A stretch of 64,000 nt of DNA from assembly GCA_001657385.1 (NCBI GenBank), contig LYSZ01000009.1, positions 1-64,000 on the forward strand. The letters run 5' to 3'. Shown one piece after another: positions 17,219-26,290 of the stretch; the stretch's first letter is position 1; each line of letters opens with the position of its first letter. The position numbers and the translations under genes are program-made. The stretch is from Parvularcula sp. BBD 1991-13. GTDB taxonomy: Bacteria > Pseudomonadota > Alphaproteobacteria > Caulobacterales > Parvularculaceae. Under the pieces are notes generated by a model. The model saw only the letters and a list, made by a program, of their open reading frames with translations. It made no database searches and was not told the origin of the DNA.

Positions 17219-17679
17219 TCACCCCAATGATCTCCCCCGCGCAATGCAGGGCCGCGCGGGCGCTTCTGGGGATGGACCAGGGCACGCTCGCCGAAGCCGC
17301 CTGCGTGTCGCGGAGCGTGATCATCGACTTCGAAAGCGGCAGCCGGAAAACGATCAAGAGAAATCTCGACGCGATCACGCAGGTCCTCAAACAGGCCGGG
17401 GTCGAGTTCACGCCTGACAACAACGGCGTCGGACTGCGGTTGAAAACCGAAGCGATCACGCCGGCGCAATGCAGGGTCGCGCGCGGCCTCCTCGACATGG
17501 GGCAGGCGTCGCTCGCCAGGGCGGCCAACATATCGAAAAGCGCGCTGGTCGGGTTTGAGAACGACAGCCGCACGCCGGACGAAGACGCCCTGGCCGCGAT
17601 CATCCGTGTGCTGGAAGACGCGGGCGTCGCGTTCATCCCGGCAAACGGCGGCGGCCCCGGGCTGCGGCTGAAGAAGTAA
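17215..17679 (+). CDS. Double-module XRE-type HTH regulator (tandem duplication)
   Basis: A 154-residue protein made of two consecutive copies of the module found in the upstream gene. Copy 1 starts 'SPAQCRAARALLGMDQGTL' and ends 'GVEFTPDNNGVGLRLKTEA'; copy 2 starts 'ITPAQCRVARGLLDMGQAS' and ends 'AFIPANGGGPGLRLKK'. The junction is seamless, so one polypeptide carries two DNA-binding units, mimicking a dimer. It is translationally coupled (ATGA) to the single-module gene. The second copy is more diverged ('ANISKSALVGFENDSRTPD'), suggesting changed specificity. The stop is 10 bp from the convergent TPR gene. Confidence 0.82.
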   Translation: MITPMISPAQCRAARALLGMDQGTLAEAACVSRSVIIDFESGSRKTIKRNLDAITQVLKQAGVEFTPDNNGVGLRLKTEAITPAQCRVARGLLDMGQASLARAANISKSALVGFENDSRTPDEDALAAIIRVLEDAGVAFIPANGGGPGLRLKK

Positions 17680-17689
17680 CGCTAGCGCC

Positions 17690-19378
17690 CTACCCCGCAT
17701 CCCCGTCGACCGGCGCCCCCGCATCGCGCAGCCAGCCGGCGACTTTTTCCACCATGTGCGGAATCCCCATCTCCGCATAAAGCGCATGGGACTTGCGCCA
17801 ATAAGCGATGGCGGCGTCCATGTCCCCGCGCGCTTTTTCCAGAAGACCGAGATTGCCATAACTCGCCGCCATGCCTTCCTTGCAGCCCAGCGCCTTATCG
17901 ATCTTCAACCCTTTTTTGAAATACTCCTCCGCCGCGTCGAGGTTGTCGCGCTTCTGCTCAATGTTCCCGAGATTGCCATAATTAATCGCCATCCCCACCT
18001 TGCGGCCCAGCGCTTCGTTCAATTCCAGCGCCTGATTGTGATACGCTGCCGCCGCATCCAGATTGCCCCGCGTTTCTTCAATAAGCCCGAGATTGCCGTA
18101 AGCAATCGCCATCCCCGCCTTGCGGCCCAGCGCTTCGTTCAATTCCAGCGCCTGATTGTGATACGCCGCCGCCGCGTCCAGATTGCCCCGCGTTGTCTCG
18201 ATGAGCCCGAGATTGCCGTACTTTGCCGCCATCCCCTCCTTGCGGCCCAGCGCCTTATCGATCTTCAACCCTTTTTTGAAATACTCCTCCGCCACATCGA
18301 GATTGCCCCGCGTCTGTTCGATGGTCCCGAGATTGCCGTAAGTCGCCGCCATCCCCGCCTTACGGCCCAGCGCTTCGTTCAATTCCAGCGCCTGATTGTG
18401 ATACGCCGCCGCCGCATCCAGATTGCCCCGCGTCTGTTCGATGGTCCCGAGATTAATCCTGCGCCATCCCCGCCTTGCGGCCCAGCGCTTCGTTCAATTC
18501 CAGCGCCTGATTGTGATACGCCGCCGCCGCATCCAGATTGCCCCGCGTCTGTTCGATGGTCCCGAGATGCCGTAAGCAATCGCCAGCAGGCTTTGGTCCG
18601 CTGACTGATTGCCGAGGGCGAGCACTTTTTCATAAGCCGCCCGGGCGCGGTCGAGATCGCCTGTACGGTCATACAAATGGCCCAACTGGTTATGGGCCTC
18701 GGCGTCGTCCGGGTTGCAGCCGACGGCGCGCTCATAGCTGTCGATCGCCTTGGCGGTGAAGGCGTTGAACGCCATGGCGCCCCGCGCTTTCCAGCGCTCG
18801 GCGGCCTGCGCCGCCTCTTCCTCCGCCAGCGTTTGCAGCAGGGCCAGCGCTTCTTCGGTCCTGCCTTCGGCGTCGAGGGCCGCCGCCTCCCGCTCGCGTT
18901 CGTTCTTCGATGTCGCCAGCGCAACGAACTCGCGAATGAACTCTTCCGCCGGCTCCTGCCCCGTGGGCAACTCGTCCGACGCCGGCGGCGGGTTGTCGAA
19001 GCGCTCCCCCGCAAGGGCGTAGGCGAGCTGCGTTGCGTCTTCTGTGGAGATTGTTCCGTTTGAAACCGATTCAACCAGTTTGGTTTTGTATTCGTTGCTT
19101 TCAGCGGAACCCTGCGGAATCGGCGTTTCTACTTTCACGACAACTGGAGGAGTCTCGTCCATAGCTCTCTTTGCAAAGGGCGCTTTGATCCAGCGGATCA
19201 CCCTGCCGACAAAGTCTGCGATTGAGTTAAAACCAGCGGCAAAGGCGGCAAACGCAGCAATGACAACAACGCCGCCCCCAAGCGATGCGTAGACCCAGTT
19301 AAAACCAGATGTAATCCAATTCAAAAAACCCTGAACCAGTTCTTCCACAGCCCCCCCGCTTTGTTCTTCTGTCTCCAA
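17690..19378 (-). pseudogene. TPR-repeat membrane protein gene with two frameshifts
   Basis: One gene is visible in two same-frame pieces, 19378-18494 and 18382-17690. The N-terminal piece has a TTG start behind AGGGA, one membrane segment (about residues 30-50), an acidic linker and ordinary TPRs. The C-terminal piece has 40-residue TPR units with 'YGNLGxIExxRGNLDAA'. Between them a 1-nt deletion (near 18567) and a 5-nt deletion (near 18454-18460), relative to the neighbouring repeats, shift the frame and create stops. Together they remove 6 nt, so the frame is restored. About seven units are present. It may be a decaying gene, a switchable repeat gene or an assembly error. Confidence 0.8.
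17847..18600. repeat. 120-bp near-identical TPR-coding tandem repeats
   Basis: The mark CCGAGATTGCC recurs with exact 120-bp spacing (GATTGCC at 17971, 18091, 18211 and 18331; a damaged copy at 18451; another near 18565). Two alternating unit types occur: one encodes 'AAAYHNQALELNEALGRK', the other 'AEEYFKKGLKIDKALGRK'. The high DNA identity implies recent duplication or gene conversion. Confidence 0.9.
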
Positions 19379-19465
19379 GATTCCCTAACCGCCGCTCAAA
19401 CGCAACCGCCCGCCCGCCTGACAGCGCCCCCTTCCCTTTCGCGGCGCGGGGCTTATCTTCCCGTC

Positions 19466-21826
19466 ATGCCTGCGCGTAAGAAGAAACCGACCAGCCAGCC
19501 GACGACCGACCGGGCCGCGATCGCCGATCGCGGGTTTTCCGAGGCCGTGGCCACCTATCACGACCGCCTCGCGACGCCGGTGGAGGACTGGACGCCGCAC
19601 CGGCCCGAGCGCCCGGAGACGGCGAAAGCCCTGTCGCGGCCCCTGCGGGTGGCGTCGGCCTACGAGCCGGCGGGGGACCAGGTGACGGCGATCCCGGAAC
19701 TGGCGGACAGGGTGCGCGCCGGGGAGCACGACCAGGTCCTGCTCGGCGCGACGGGCACCGGCAAGACCTTCACCATGGCCAAGGTGATCGAGGCGTGCCA
19801 GCGCCCGGCGCTGATCCTCGCGCCCAACAAGACGCTGGCCGCCCAGCTCTATGGCGAGTTCAAGGCGTTCTTCCCCGACAACGCGGTGGAATACTTCGTC
19901 TCCTATTACGACTATTACCAGCCGGAAGCATATGTTCCGCGCACGGACACCTATATCGAGAAGGAAAGCTCCATCAACGAGCAGATCGACCGGATGCGCC
20001 ACGCGGCCACCCGCGCCCTGCTGGAGCGCGACGACGTGGTGATCGTCGCGTCGGTCTCGTGCATCTACGGCATCGGCTCGGTGGAGACCTACACGGCGAT
20101 GACCTTCACCCTCAATCTCGGCCAGGAGATCAGCCGCAAGCAGCTTCTCGCCGACCTCGTGGCGCTGCAATACAAGCGCAACGACAACGCCTTCGCCCGC
20201 GGCTCGTTCCGCGCGCGCGGCGACGTGATCGAGATTTTCCCCGCCCACTATGAGGACCGCGCCTGGCGCGTCTCCCTGTTCGGCGACGAGATCGAGGGCG
20301 TCGCCGAGTTCGATCCGCTCACGGGGCAGAAGACCGGCGAGCTTGAACAGATCACGATGTACGCGAACTCTCACTATGTCACGCCGCGCCCGACCCTCAA
20401 CCAGGCGATGGCGGCGATCAAGCGGGAGCTGAGCGAAACCCTCCCCGTCATGCGCGAGGAAGGCCGCCTGCTCGAAGCGCAGCGGCTGGAGCAGCGGGTG
20501 CAGTTCGACCTGGAGATGATGGCGGCGACCGGCTCGTGCAACGGCATCGAGAACTACTCGCGCTATCTCACCGGCCGCAAGCCGGGGGAGCCGCCGCCGA
20601 CCCTGTTCGAATACCTGCCCGACAACGCGCTTATCTTCTGCGACGAAAGCCACGTCACCGTGCCGCAGATCGGGGCGATGTTCCGCGGCGACTTCAACCG
20701 CAAGCGGACCCTGGCCGAATACGGCTTCCGCCTGCCCTCCTGCATGGACAACCGGCCGCTGAAGTTCGAGGAATGGGAAAAGATGCGTCCCCAGACGATC
20801 CATGTCTCGGCGACGCCCGGCCCGTGGGAGCTGGAACGCACCGGGGGCGTCTTCACCGAGCAGGTGATCCGCCCCACCGGCCTTGTCGATCCGCAGGTGG
20901 AGATCCGCCCCGTCACGGGCGAGAAATCGAACCAGGTGGACGACGTCATCGCCGAGTGCAAGGAGGTCGCGAAGCAGGGCGGGCGCGTGCTCGTCACCAC
21001 CCTGACGAAACGCATGGCCGAGGACCTGACCGAATACATGCACGAACAGGGCGTCAAGGTGCGCTACATGCACTCGGACATCGACACGCTGGAGCGGATC
21101 GAGATCATCCGCGATCTGCGCCTCGGCGCGTTCGACGTGCTGGTCGGCATCAACCTTCTGCGCGAGGGGCTCGACATCCCCGAATGCCGCCTGGTCGCGA
21201 TTCTCGACGCGGACAAGGAAGGGTTCCTGCGCTCGGAAACCTCCCTCGTGCAGACCATCGGCCGCGCGGCGCGCAACGCCGACGGCCGGGTCATTCTCTA
21301 TGCGGACCGGATCACCGGCTCCATGGAGCGGGCCATGGGCGAGACCGAGCGGCGGCGCGAAAAGCAACTCGCCTACAACGCCGAACACGGGATCACCCCG
21401 GCGACGGTGAAGGCGGCCATCGCCGACATCGCCCGCTCCGACGACGAAGGCGCCAAGGCCGCGGCGGGCCAGACCTTTGTCGGCCACAAGGGCGTGCGCG
21501 CGGCGAAACCGGGCTTTGCCGACGAAGGCGCGACATACGATGACGGCGCGCCCATGGGCGGCAATCTGCGCGCGCATATCGAGCATCTCGAAAAGGAAAT
21601 GCGCGAGGCCGCCGCCAACCTGGAGTTCGAGGACGCCGCGCGCCTGCGCGACGAAATCAAGCGGCTTCAGGAAACCGAACTCGCCATCGCCGACGATCCG
21701 CTGGCGCGCCAGTCGGCCGTGGAAGCGCGGGTGGAGGAACAGTCCGGGGGGCGGATCAGGAAGTCCGAGGGGACAGTGAGTAATGTAAGGAGCAAGCCGA
21801 AGGGTGCAAAGAAGAAGCGATTGTAG
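19466..21826 (+). CDS. uvrB: Excinuclease ABC subunit B
   Basis: A 786-residue UvrB, the damage-verification helicase of nucleotide excision repair that partners UvrA and UvrC. The Walker A '[11 protein letters not shown]' lies near residue 94, the beta-hairpin region '[19 protein letters not shown]' near 150, 'DESHV' marks the helicase motif II region, and 'QTIGRAARN' is motif VI. The C-terminal UVR motif is '[19 protein letters not shown]'. The N-terminal extension of about 50 residues and the basic tail '[10 protein letters not shown]' are as in other alphaproteobacteria. ATG 19466 is chosen because the homology begins just after it; no Shine-Dalgarno site is seen. It is divergent from the TPR gene. 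Confidence 0.97.
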   Translation: MPARKKKPTSQPTTDRAAIADRGFSEAVATYHDRLATPVEDWTPHRPERPETAKALSRPLRVASAYEPAGDQVTAIPELADRVRAGEHDQVLLGATGTGKTFTMAKVIEACQRPALILAPNKTLAAQLYGEFKAFFPDNAVEYFVSYYDYYQPEAYVPRTDTYIEKESSINEQIDRMRHAATRALLERDDVVIVASVSCIYGIGSVETYTAMTFTLNLGQEISRKQLLADLVALQYKRNDNAFARGSFRARGDVIEIFPAHYEDRAWRVSLFGDEIEGVAEFDPLTGQKTGELEQITMYANSHYVTPRPTLNQAMAAIKRELSETLPVMREEGRLLEAQRLEQRVQFDLEMMAATGSCNGIENYSRYLTGRKPGEPPPTLFEYLPDNALIFCDESHVTVPQIGAMFRGDFNRKRTLAEYGFRLPSCMDNRPLKFEEWEKMRPQTIHVSATPGPWELERTGGVFTEQVIRPTGLVDPQVEIRPVTGEKSNQVDDVIAECKEVAKQGGRVLVTTLTKRMAEDLTEYMHEQGVKVRYMHSDIDTLERIEIIRDLRLGAFDVLVGINLLREGLDIPECRLVAILDADKEGFLRSETSLVQTIGRAARNADGRVILYADRITGSMERAMGETERRREKQLAYNAEHGITPATVKAAIADIARSDDEGAKAAAGQTFVGHKGVRAAKPGFADEGATYDDGAPMGGNLRAHIEHLEKEMREAAANLEFEDAARLRDEIKRLQETELAIADDPLARQSAVEARVEEQSGGRIRKSEGTVSNVRSKPKGAKKKRL

Positions 21827-21937
21827 CTAAAAAGCGCATAGGTCTTCATCCGGAAAAAATACAGCCCCCCCTAACGACTTAATGCTGAAGCAGGACGGCC
21901 AACACACTTCCAGTTGAGGTCGCACAGCACAAGCACC

Positions 21938-22879
21938 CTACTGAACCTCTTTTGACCTAAACACCCCCTCGCGAGAAAAGTCGCTGGCTCCATTCGTGAT
22001 AACCGATTTGATATCCGCAGGAAAGTGTTCTTCATACCGATCGAAAACAAACGAAGACGTTCTCTGCAACTCAGACGCCTCGATTCCGCCCGCCATACTT
22101 TCTCCGCTTATATAACCAAGCAATATAAATACGAAATTATCTCTATCTATATCGGACAATGAATCAATTTGACGAACCATCTGCAAAATTCTGTCATTGC
22201 CCTTCGGGTTTTCTAATGTGTCATTACGTTCCATCTCGCCATAAGCTATCAGTATATCATGAAGCAAAACTGTTTCCGGGTAATTTATTCGTGCAGATTC
22301 TTTGAATTTTGAATAGTGGCTTTTTAGATGTCGTAAATATTGCTGCTCTGTTACCTCTTGGGAAACCAAACGAATAGCGTAGTGTCGTGTGACCGTGTCG
22401 CTGGTATCCGTATTCAGTAGTATTTCCTGCTGAAAATCTGAAACAATCTTGTCAATATTTGAATTTTGCCTTGTTGCGACAAAATACAGTAATGTTCTAT
22501 TTAATATTCTATCAAGATAACCCATGTCCCTTATTTTGATTCGGACTTCTTTATTTTCGGCAATAAAGTCCAACCCATTCATGATCGTTATCACTTGATC
22601 TATACTTATACCTTCGTCATTTTCTCGTTGCTCCTCAAGATTTTGAACTTCATTAAATATATTGAGGGATACCGCCAACCCTTCCATCTCCGAACGGATT
22701 TCGCCGACCTCGCCGCCAACTACATTTTCAGCCACCGAAACGATTGCGCCACCAATTATAGCGCCCAAAACAGCGATTAACGCGCCAAGCATTGCGCCCA
22801 AAAAAGTTAGCCTGCGGTTTAATCGCGCATCGACCTCCTCGAGTAAGCCTGACTTAATCTTAGCGAGTTCTGCTTCCAT
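21938..22879 (-). CDS. Orphan membrane-anchored protein in AT-rich island
   Basis: A 313-residue protein of unknown function. A charged N-terminus is followed by a Gly/Ala/Ile-rich membrane hairpin (about residues 27-52), then a long helical soluble domain with no recognised motif ('IRDMGYLDRILNRTLLYF', 'YGEMERNDTLENPKGND'). Base composition and codon use are much more AT-rich than the flanking genes, indicating horizontal acquisition. ATG 22879 is chosen behind GGGGAG; GTG 22882 is possible. The neighbours uvrB and the bciA-like gene are core genes, so this looks like an insertion. An effector or sensor role in a defence or stress module is conceivable but unsupported. Confidence 0.75.
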   Translation of the reverse strand: MEAELAKIKSGLLEEVDARLNRRLTFLGAMLGALIAVLGAIIGGAIVSVAENVVGGEVGEIRSEMEGLAVSLNIFNEVQNLEEQRENDEGISIDQVITIMNGLDFIAENKEVRIKIRDMGYLDRILNRTLLYFVATRQNSNIDKIVSDFQQEILLNTDTSDTVTRHYAIRLVSQEVTEQQYLRHLKSHYSKFKESARINYPETVLLHDILIAYGEMERNDTLENPKGNDRILQMVRQIDSLSDIDRDNFVFILLGYISGESMAGGIEASELQRTSSFVFDRYEEHFPADIKSVITNGASDFSREGVFRSKEVQ

Positions 22880-23188
22880 CACTCACTCCCCATCAAAGAG
22901 TCTATAATAGAAAATACAATTAATAGGCCTATAGAAGCATGGATCATTTCCATGCACTAAGTCAAACATTAATTATAAGTCTTTGCGCAAAATAGAACTT
23001 TTCTTACTTCAGCACATATGGGTGAAATTTAAGTGCAACTAAATACACGGCGCAGCTTTACGAAGCCACGCCCTTCATTGCTCAGTTCTACCCAACAACT
23101 CATAACACATGTAGCCCTACTATCTCTCTGGATTCGCCGGACAAGCCCAGAAATGACATAGATGGGAAGCGGCTGTTTAACGCACCCC
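22880..23188. other. AT-rich intergenic region with a hairpin
   Basis: About 310 bp without a credible gene. It has markedly lower GC than the genome and presumably holds the promoter of the orphan membrane gene. A perfect 7-bp hairpin, GCATGGA (22937-22943) and TCCATGC (22949-22955) around TCATT, could be an operator. No tRNA or attachment-site duplication was recognised. Confidence 0.6.
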
Positions 23189-23458
23189 TCATCCACCGGC
23201 GCGGATCTCCGTCCCGATGAGGCGCAGGCGGTTGATTTGCCTGCGGAGGATAAGGTAGAGGCCGTAGGATTCCGCGTCGCTGAAGTCCTCGCTCATATAC
23301 GCCGTCGTGACGACGTCGAGTTCGCTGGCGATGTCGAACAGGTCTTCGGTCATTTGCGACAGGTTGTGTTCGGCCCCCCGCCCCGGCTTTGCCCGCGTCT
23401 CCGATCTGAATAGTTTCTGCGGCAATATAGGTTTCAAGCGTTCGAGCATTTTGTTCAT
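23189..23458 (-). CDS. Small orphan protein in AT-rich island
   Basis: An 89-residue protein with no recognised domain, basic at the N-terminus ('MNKMLERLKPILPQKLF') and ending in an amphipathic helix 'YGLYLILRRQINRLRLIG'. The start at ATG 23458 is chosen for the GCGAGGCG upstream; the frame remains open to a TTG at 23530. Its general plan resembles the 87-residue protein at 16531-16794. GC content is closer to the genome than that of the neighbouring orphan, so it may mark the island edge. Function unknown. Confidence 0.5.
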   Translation of the reverse strand: MNKMLERLKPILPQKLFRSETRAKPGRGAEHNLSQMTEDLFDIASELDVVTTAYMSEDFSDAESYGLYLILRRQINRLRLIGTEIRAGG

Positions 23459-23704
23459 CGCCTCGCTGTTTCTCGTGAACGAAAAATTTTCCTTGAGCAA
23501 ATCCCTTGCATGACCAGCGGCAGCCAACAATACTAATACTAGCCTTTAATATAGGTGGTTTCTGAAAATTAGTTTCTATACCTAATATTCTGGTTTTGAC
23601 CCCCAATCATTACGTATTTTTAATTTTCCATACGGGCATACACATACGGCAGAGCGCCTCGCGCCGCGGCGCAACCATGGCGCCCGTCTCAAAACATTCC
23701 GCGC

Positions 23705-24694
23705 TCAAAACACCTTGTGCGCGCCGAGGCCCGCCTCGGCCTCGCCCGCGACCAGCTTTTCATAAAAGTCGAACAGGGTGTCGCTTCCCGTTTCCGGCGT
23801 CGCCTCGGCGTCGTAGCGGCCCGCCGCCGCGTCCCAGACCAGCATGGACTCCGTCGCGTAGTAATGGCCGATGCGGGCAAGCTCGGCCTTCGCCTTCAGG
23901 GGCGGGACGATCGTTCCGAGGACGGAGAGACCGCCGGCGATCACGGTCATCATCCCCGGCGGGACGGAGGCGAATTTCGGCGCGCGGCCCATCAGCCGAA
24001 ACAGACGTTCGCCCTGCTCGCGCGGCGTGATCGCGGGGCCCGGCCCGCCGATGGGCAGGATGCGGCGGCGCTTTTGCGGGTCCGTCAGGCAGTCGGCCAT
24101 GAACGCGCCGAGATCGCGGTCGCTGATCGGCTTGCAGGCGGTCAGCCGCCCGTCCCCGAACAACAGGAAGGGCTTGCCCCGCTTCAGCCGCTCAAGCTGG
24201 CCCGACAGGGACTTGAAATAGGCCGTGGGCCGAACGATCGACCAGTCGATGCCGGAGGCCATGAGCTTTTCCTCGAAGGCGAGCTTGGCGCGCTGGAAGG
24301 CGAGCCGGGGCTTTTGCACGCAGATCGCCGAGAGCAGCACGAATTGTTCCGCCCCCGCCTCTTTCGCCGCGTCGAGGGCGTCCGCATGGGCCTGGAAATC
24401 GATCGCCCAGGCGTCGTCCGGGGCGCCGGTGCGCGAGGCGAGGCAGGAGAGAACCGCGTCGAACCGCTCGCCCCTCAGCCCGTCGCGCTTGAGGGACGCG
24501 GGGTCCGCGGCCTGTCCGCGCCGAAGCTCCGCCCTCTGAAGATCCGCTCCCTGAAGATCAGTCATGTCGGCGCCGGGGCGCACGAGGCAGACGACGTCAT
24601 GGCCCCGCTCGACAAGCGCGCGCGTCGCGGCCCGCCCGATGGTTCCGGTCGCGCCGAGAACGAAGACCCGCTTCGCCGCCGGTTCAGGCGCCAC
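23705..24694 (-). CDS. NAD(P)-binding reductase similar to divinyl chlorophyllide 8-vinyl reductase (BciA)
   Basis: A 329-residue atypical SDR. The Rossmann motif is 'VFVLGATGTIGRA'. The segment 'LLSAICVQKPRLAFQ', then 'SIVRPTAYFKSLSGQLERLK', 'FGDGRLTACKPISDRDLG' and 'LPIGGPGPAITPREQGE' matches the BciA/DVR family closely from memory. BciA reduces the C8-vinyl group of divinyl (proto)chlorophyllide in bacteriochlorophyll synthesis. No other photosynthesis gene is in this window, so the role is uncertain: the organism may be a phototroph, or this may be a relic or a repurposed reductase. It uses a GTG start that overlaps the COQ9 stop by 11 bp. Confidence 0.78.
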   Translation of the reverse strand: MAPEPAAKRVFVLGATGTIGRAATRALVERGHDVVCLVRPGADMTDLQGADLQRAELRRGQAADPASLKRDGLRGERFDAVLSCLASRTGAPDDAWAIDFQAHADALDAAKEAGAEQFVLLSAICVQKPRLAFQRAKLAFEEKLMASGIDWSIVRPTAYFKSLSGQLERLKRGKPFLLFGDGRLTACKPISDRDLGAFMADCLTDPQKRRRILPIGGPGPAITPREQGERLFRLMGRAPKFASVPPGMMTVIAGGLSVLGTIVPPLKAKAELARIGHYYATESMLVWDAAAGRYDAEATPETGSDTLFDFYEKLVAGEAEAGLGAHKVF

Positions 24695-25385
24695 GGCCCT
24701 GCCGCCCGCGCGGATAGCGCAGTTTCGCCAGCGCCCGGATCGGCGCGGCGGGGTCGAGGCCGAGCTTGCGCACCTGCGCCTTGGCCTTTTCGATTTCCAT
24801 CACATTGGCGATGCGCGCGTCGAGAAAGGCGCGGGTCGCGGCCTCGTCCGGCGATTCGTCGCCGAGCCACCGGGCGAAGGTGGACGTCCAAACGCCAGTC
24901 AGAATGCCGCGCTTGGAGTAATAGTTGAAGTCCGTGGACGCATCGCCGAGCCCGCGCCAGATCGCGTCGGCGGTGTTCCAGGCGAGCCTTGCGCCGAGCA
25001 GCCCCGAGGTCGGCAGCGCGAGCAGCGCCGCGCCCCGGCGCGCCGCCTCCTTGTGCGGGCGCAGGGCGTCGAGCCGCGTATTGACCGCGAAGGCGACTTT
25101 CTCGCGGATCTTCAGCCCCTCGAACGCGGGGCCGGCCATGGCGTCCGCCATCGCCTCGTCGGCGCGGATCGACCAGTAGCGCAAAACGTCCCGCGCCCCG
25201 CCGGGAAACGCCGCGGCGACGACGCTGGACTCGATTCCCGCCGCCTCCGCCGCCCGGTCCAGCATCACCGGGGTCCAGCCCTCGAACGCGGCCTCCATCA
25301 GGGCGGCGCTCAGGAGGCGCTCCCGCGCCGGCTCGAATCCATCAATGTTTTCAGCGCCTTGCGGCGATTTTGCCCGATCGTCCAT
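24684..25385 (-). CDS. COQ9 family protein
   Basis: A 233-residue COQ9-family protein. The N-terminal part has a TetR-like helical start ('RERLLSAALMEAAFEGWTP'), and the conserved C-terminal block contains 'TADAIWRGLGDASTDFNYYSKRGIL', diagnostic of COQ9. In mitochondria COQ9 binds lipid and supports COQ7 in ubiquinone biosynthesis; the alphaproteobacterial proteins are believed to act similarly. Length is normal. It overlaps the BciA-like gene and is divergent from rpsU across about 177 bp. Confidence 0.9.
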   Translation of the reverse strand: MDDRAKSPQGAENIDGFEPARERLLSAALMEAAFEGWTPVMLDRAAEAAGIESSVVAAAFPGGARDVLRYWSIRADEAMADAMAGPAFEGLKIREKVAFAVNTRLDALRPHKEAARRGAALLALPTSGLLGARLAWNTADAIWRGLGDASTDFNYYSKRGILTGVWTSTFARWLGDESPDEAATRAFLDARIANVMEIEKAKAQVRKLGLDPAAPIRALAKLRYPRGRQGRGA

Positions 25386-25562
25386 GGCCCGGCTCCTTTA
25401 CGCGCCTATATAGACAGGCGCGCGGCGATTTGGTATAGGCCCTTTCGCCTCACGCGCCCGCATGAAACGGACGTTGTCGAGTTGTGCTGTTTTTCACGTC
25501 GCGGGCCAACCACCGTGACGTTTTTATTTTTAACCGGTTGACTGAAACGGAGGCTGAAGCCC

Positions 25563-25772
25563 TTGGTCCAGATCGTTGTCCGCGACAATAATGTCGAGCA
25601 GGCCCTGCGCGCGCTGAAGAAAAAGATGCAGCGCGAGGGCACGTTTCGCGAAATGAAGCGCCGCAAATTCTATGAAAAGCCGTCGGAAAAACGCGCCCGC
25701 CAGAAGGCCGAGGCCGTCCGCCGCGCCCGCAAGCTGATCCGCAAGCGGCTGCAACGCGAAGGCGCGCTCTAG
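25563..25772 (+). CDS. rpsU: 30S ribosomal protein S21
   Basis: The 69-residue S21, with '[20 protein letters not shown]' at the start and a strongly basic Arg/Lys-rich C-terminus. It helps 30S subunits recognise mRNA in initiation. The start codon is TTG at 25563, fixed by an excellent GGAGG site ten bases upstream and by alignment to the family; no in-frame ATG precedes the conserved region. The rare start codon may limit expression or tune autoregulation. Confidence 0.96.
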   Translation: MVQIVVRDNNVEQALRALKKKMQREGTFREMKRRKFYEKPSEKRARQKAEAVRRARKLIRKRLQREGAL

Positions 25773-25903
25773 GACCGGTCGGCTCGGACCGGGTCGGGCC
25801 GCCAGGGTTGATTCAGCTTTTGTTTTTCCGCGCGATGGGTCATTCTACGCGCGGCTTTATGGTTTCGGCGGAATGTTTTCGGCGGATTGTTTGGGCGGCA
25901 TTC

Positions 25904-26062
25904 ATGAACGCAGACTTTATCAAGACGGTTATGGGCATGCGCGGAACGCTTGCGATGGCGGCGCTCTGCCTTCTTCTGGCCTCGTGCGAAACGATCCAGG
26001 GCGCGGGACGGGACATCACCCGCGCGGGCGAAGCCATCGACGACGCGATCACGGACGATTAA
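25904..26062 (+). CDS. Entericidin-family small lipoprotein
   Basis: A 52-residue lipoprotein with signal peptide and lipobox 'LLLASC', then 'ETIQGAGRDITRAGEAIDDA', which is the entericidin A/B signature. These tiny outer-membrane lipoproteins are common in proteobacteria; the E. coli pair acts as a toxin/antidote, but single copies have no proven role. I chose ATG 25904 behind GGGCGGC; ATG 25931 would give 43 residues. The protein is too short to decide between EcnA and EcnB. It lies between rpsU and the MipA gene, probably as a separate unit. Confidence 0.85.
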   Translation: MNADFIKTVMGMRGTLAMAALCLLLASCETIQGAGRDITRAGEAIDDAITDD

Positions 26063-26290
26063 GGCGGGCTGGCGCGCCTTTGCCGGTTCGGCGGGCCCGG
26101 CCGGGACAGCGCGACGCTCCCTTTCGGGCTCCCTTATCGGGATAGATATCTCGATCCATATCCGTATTCAGGCGCATTTTTTCCCGAAAACCCCGCGCTC
26201 AGGGGATTTTTACATCATCTTGTCGCTTGACGGCGCTGATCCAACGCGGAGACAATATCGCCTGGGGAATGAGGTCGTCAGAGGAACATA

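Noticed and set aside
17038-17859. 273-codon minus-strand frame across the HTH genes
   Set aside because: It is a shadow of the HTH modules; the repeated pattern merely mirrors their duplication.
17690-18382. TPR C-terminal piece as an independent gene
   Set aside because: It begins in mid-repeat with a TTG and no ribosome-binding site, and is in the same frame as the N-terminal piece.
19385-21586. 733-codon frame antisense to uvrB
   Set aside because: Long antisense frames are expected in GC-rich DNA; uvrB is unmistakable.
23100-23606. 168-codon frame overlapping the small island orphan
   Set aside because: No start site or motif, and it switches composition; the frame at 23189-23458 is more protein-like.
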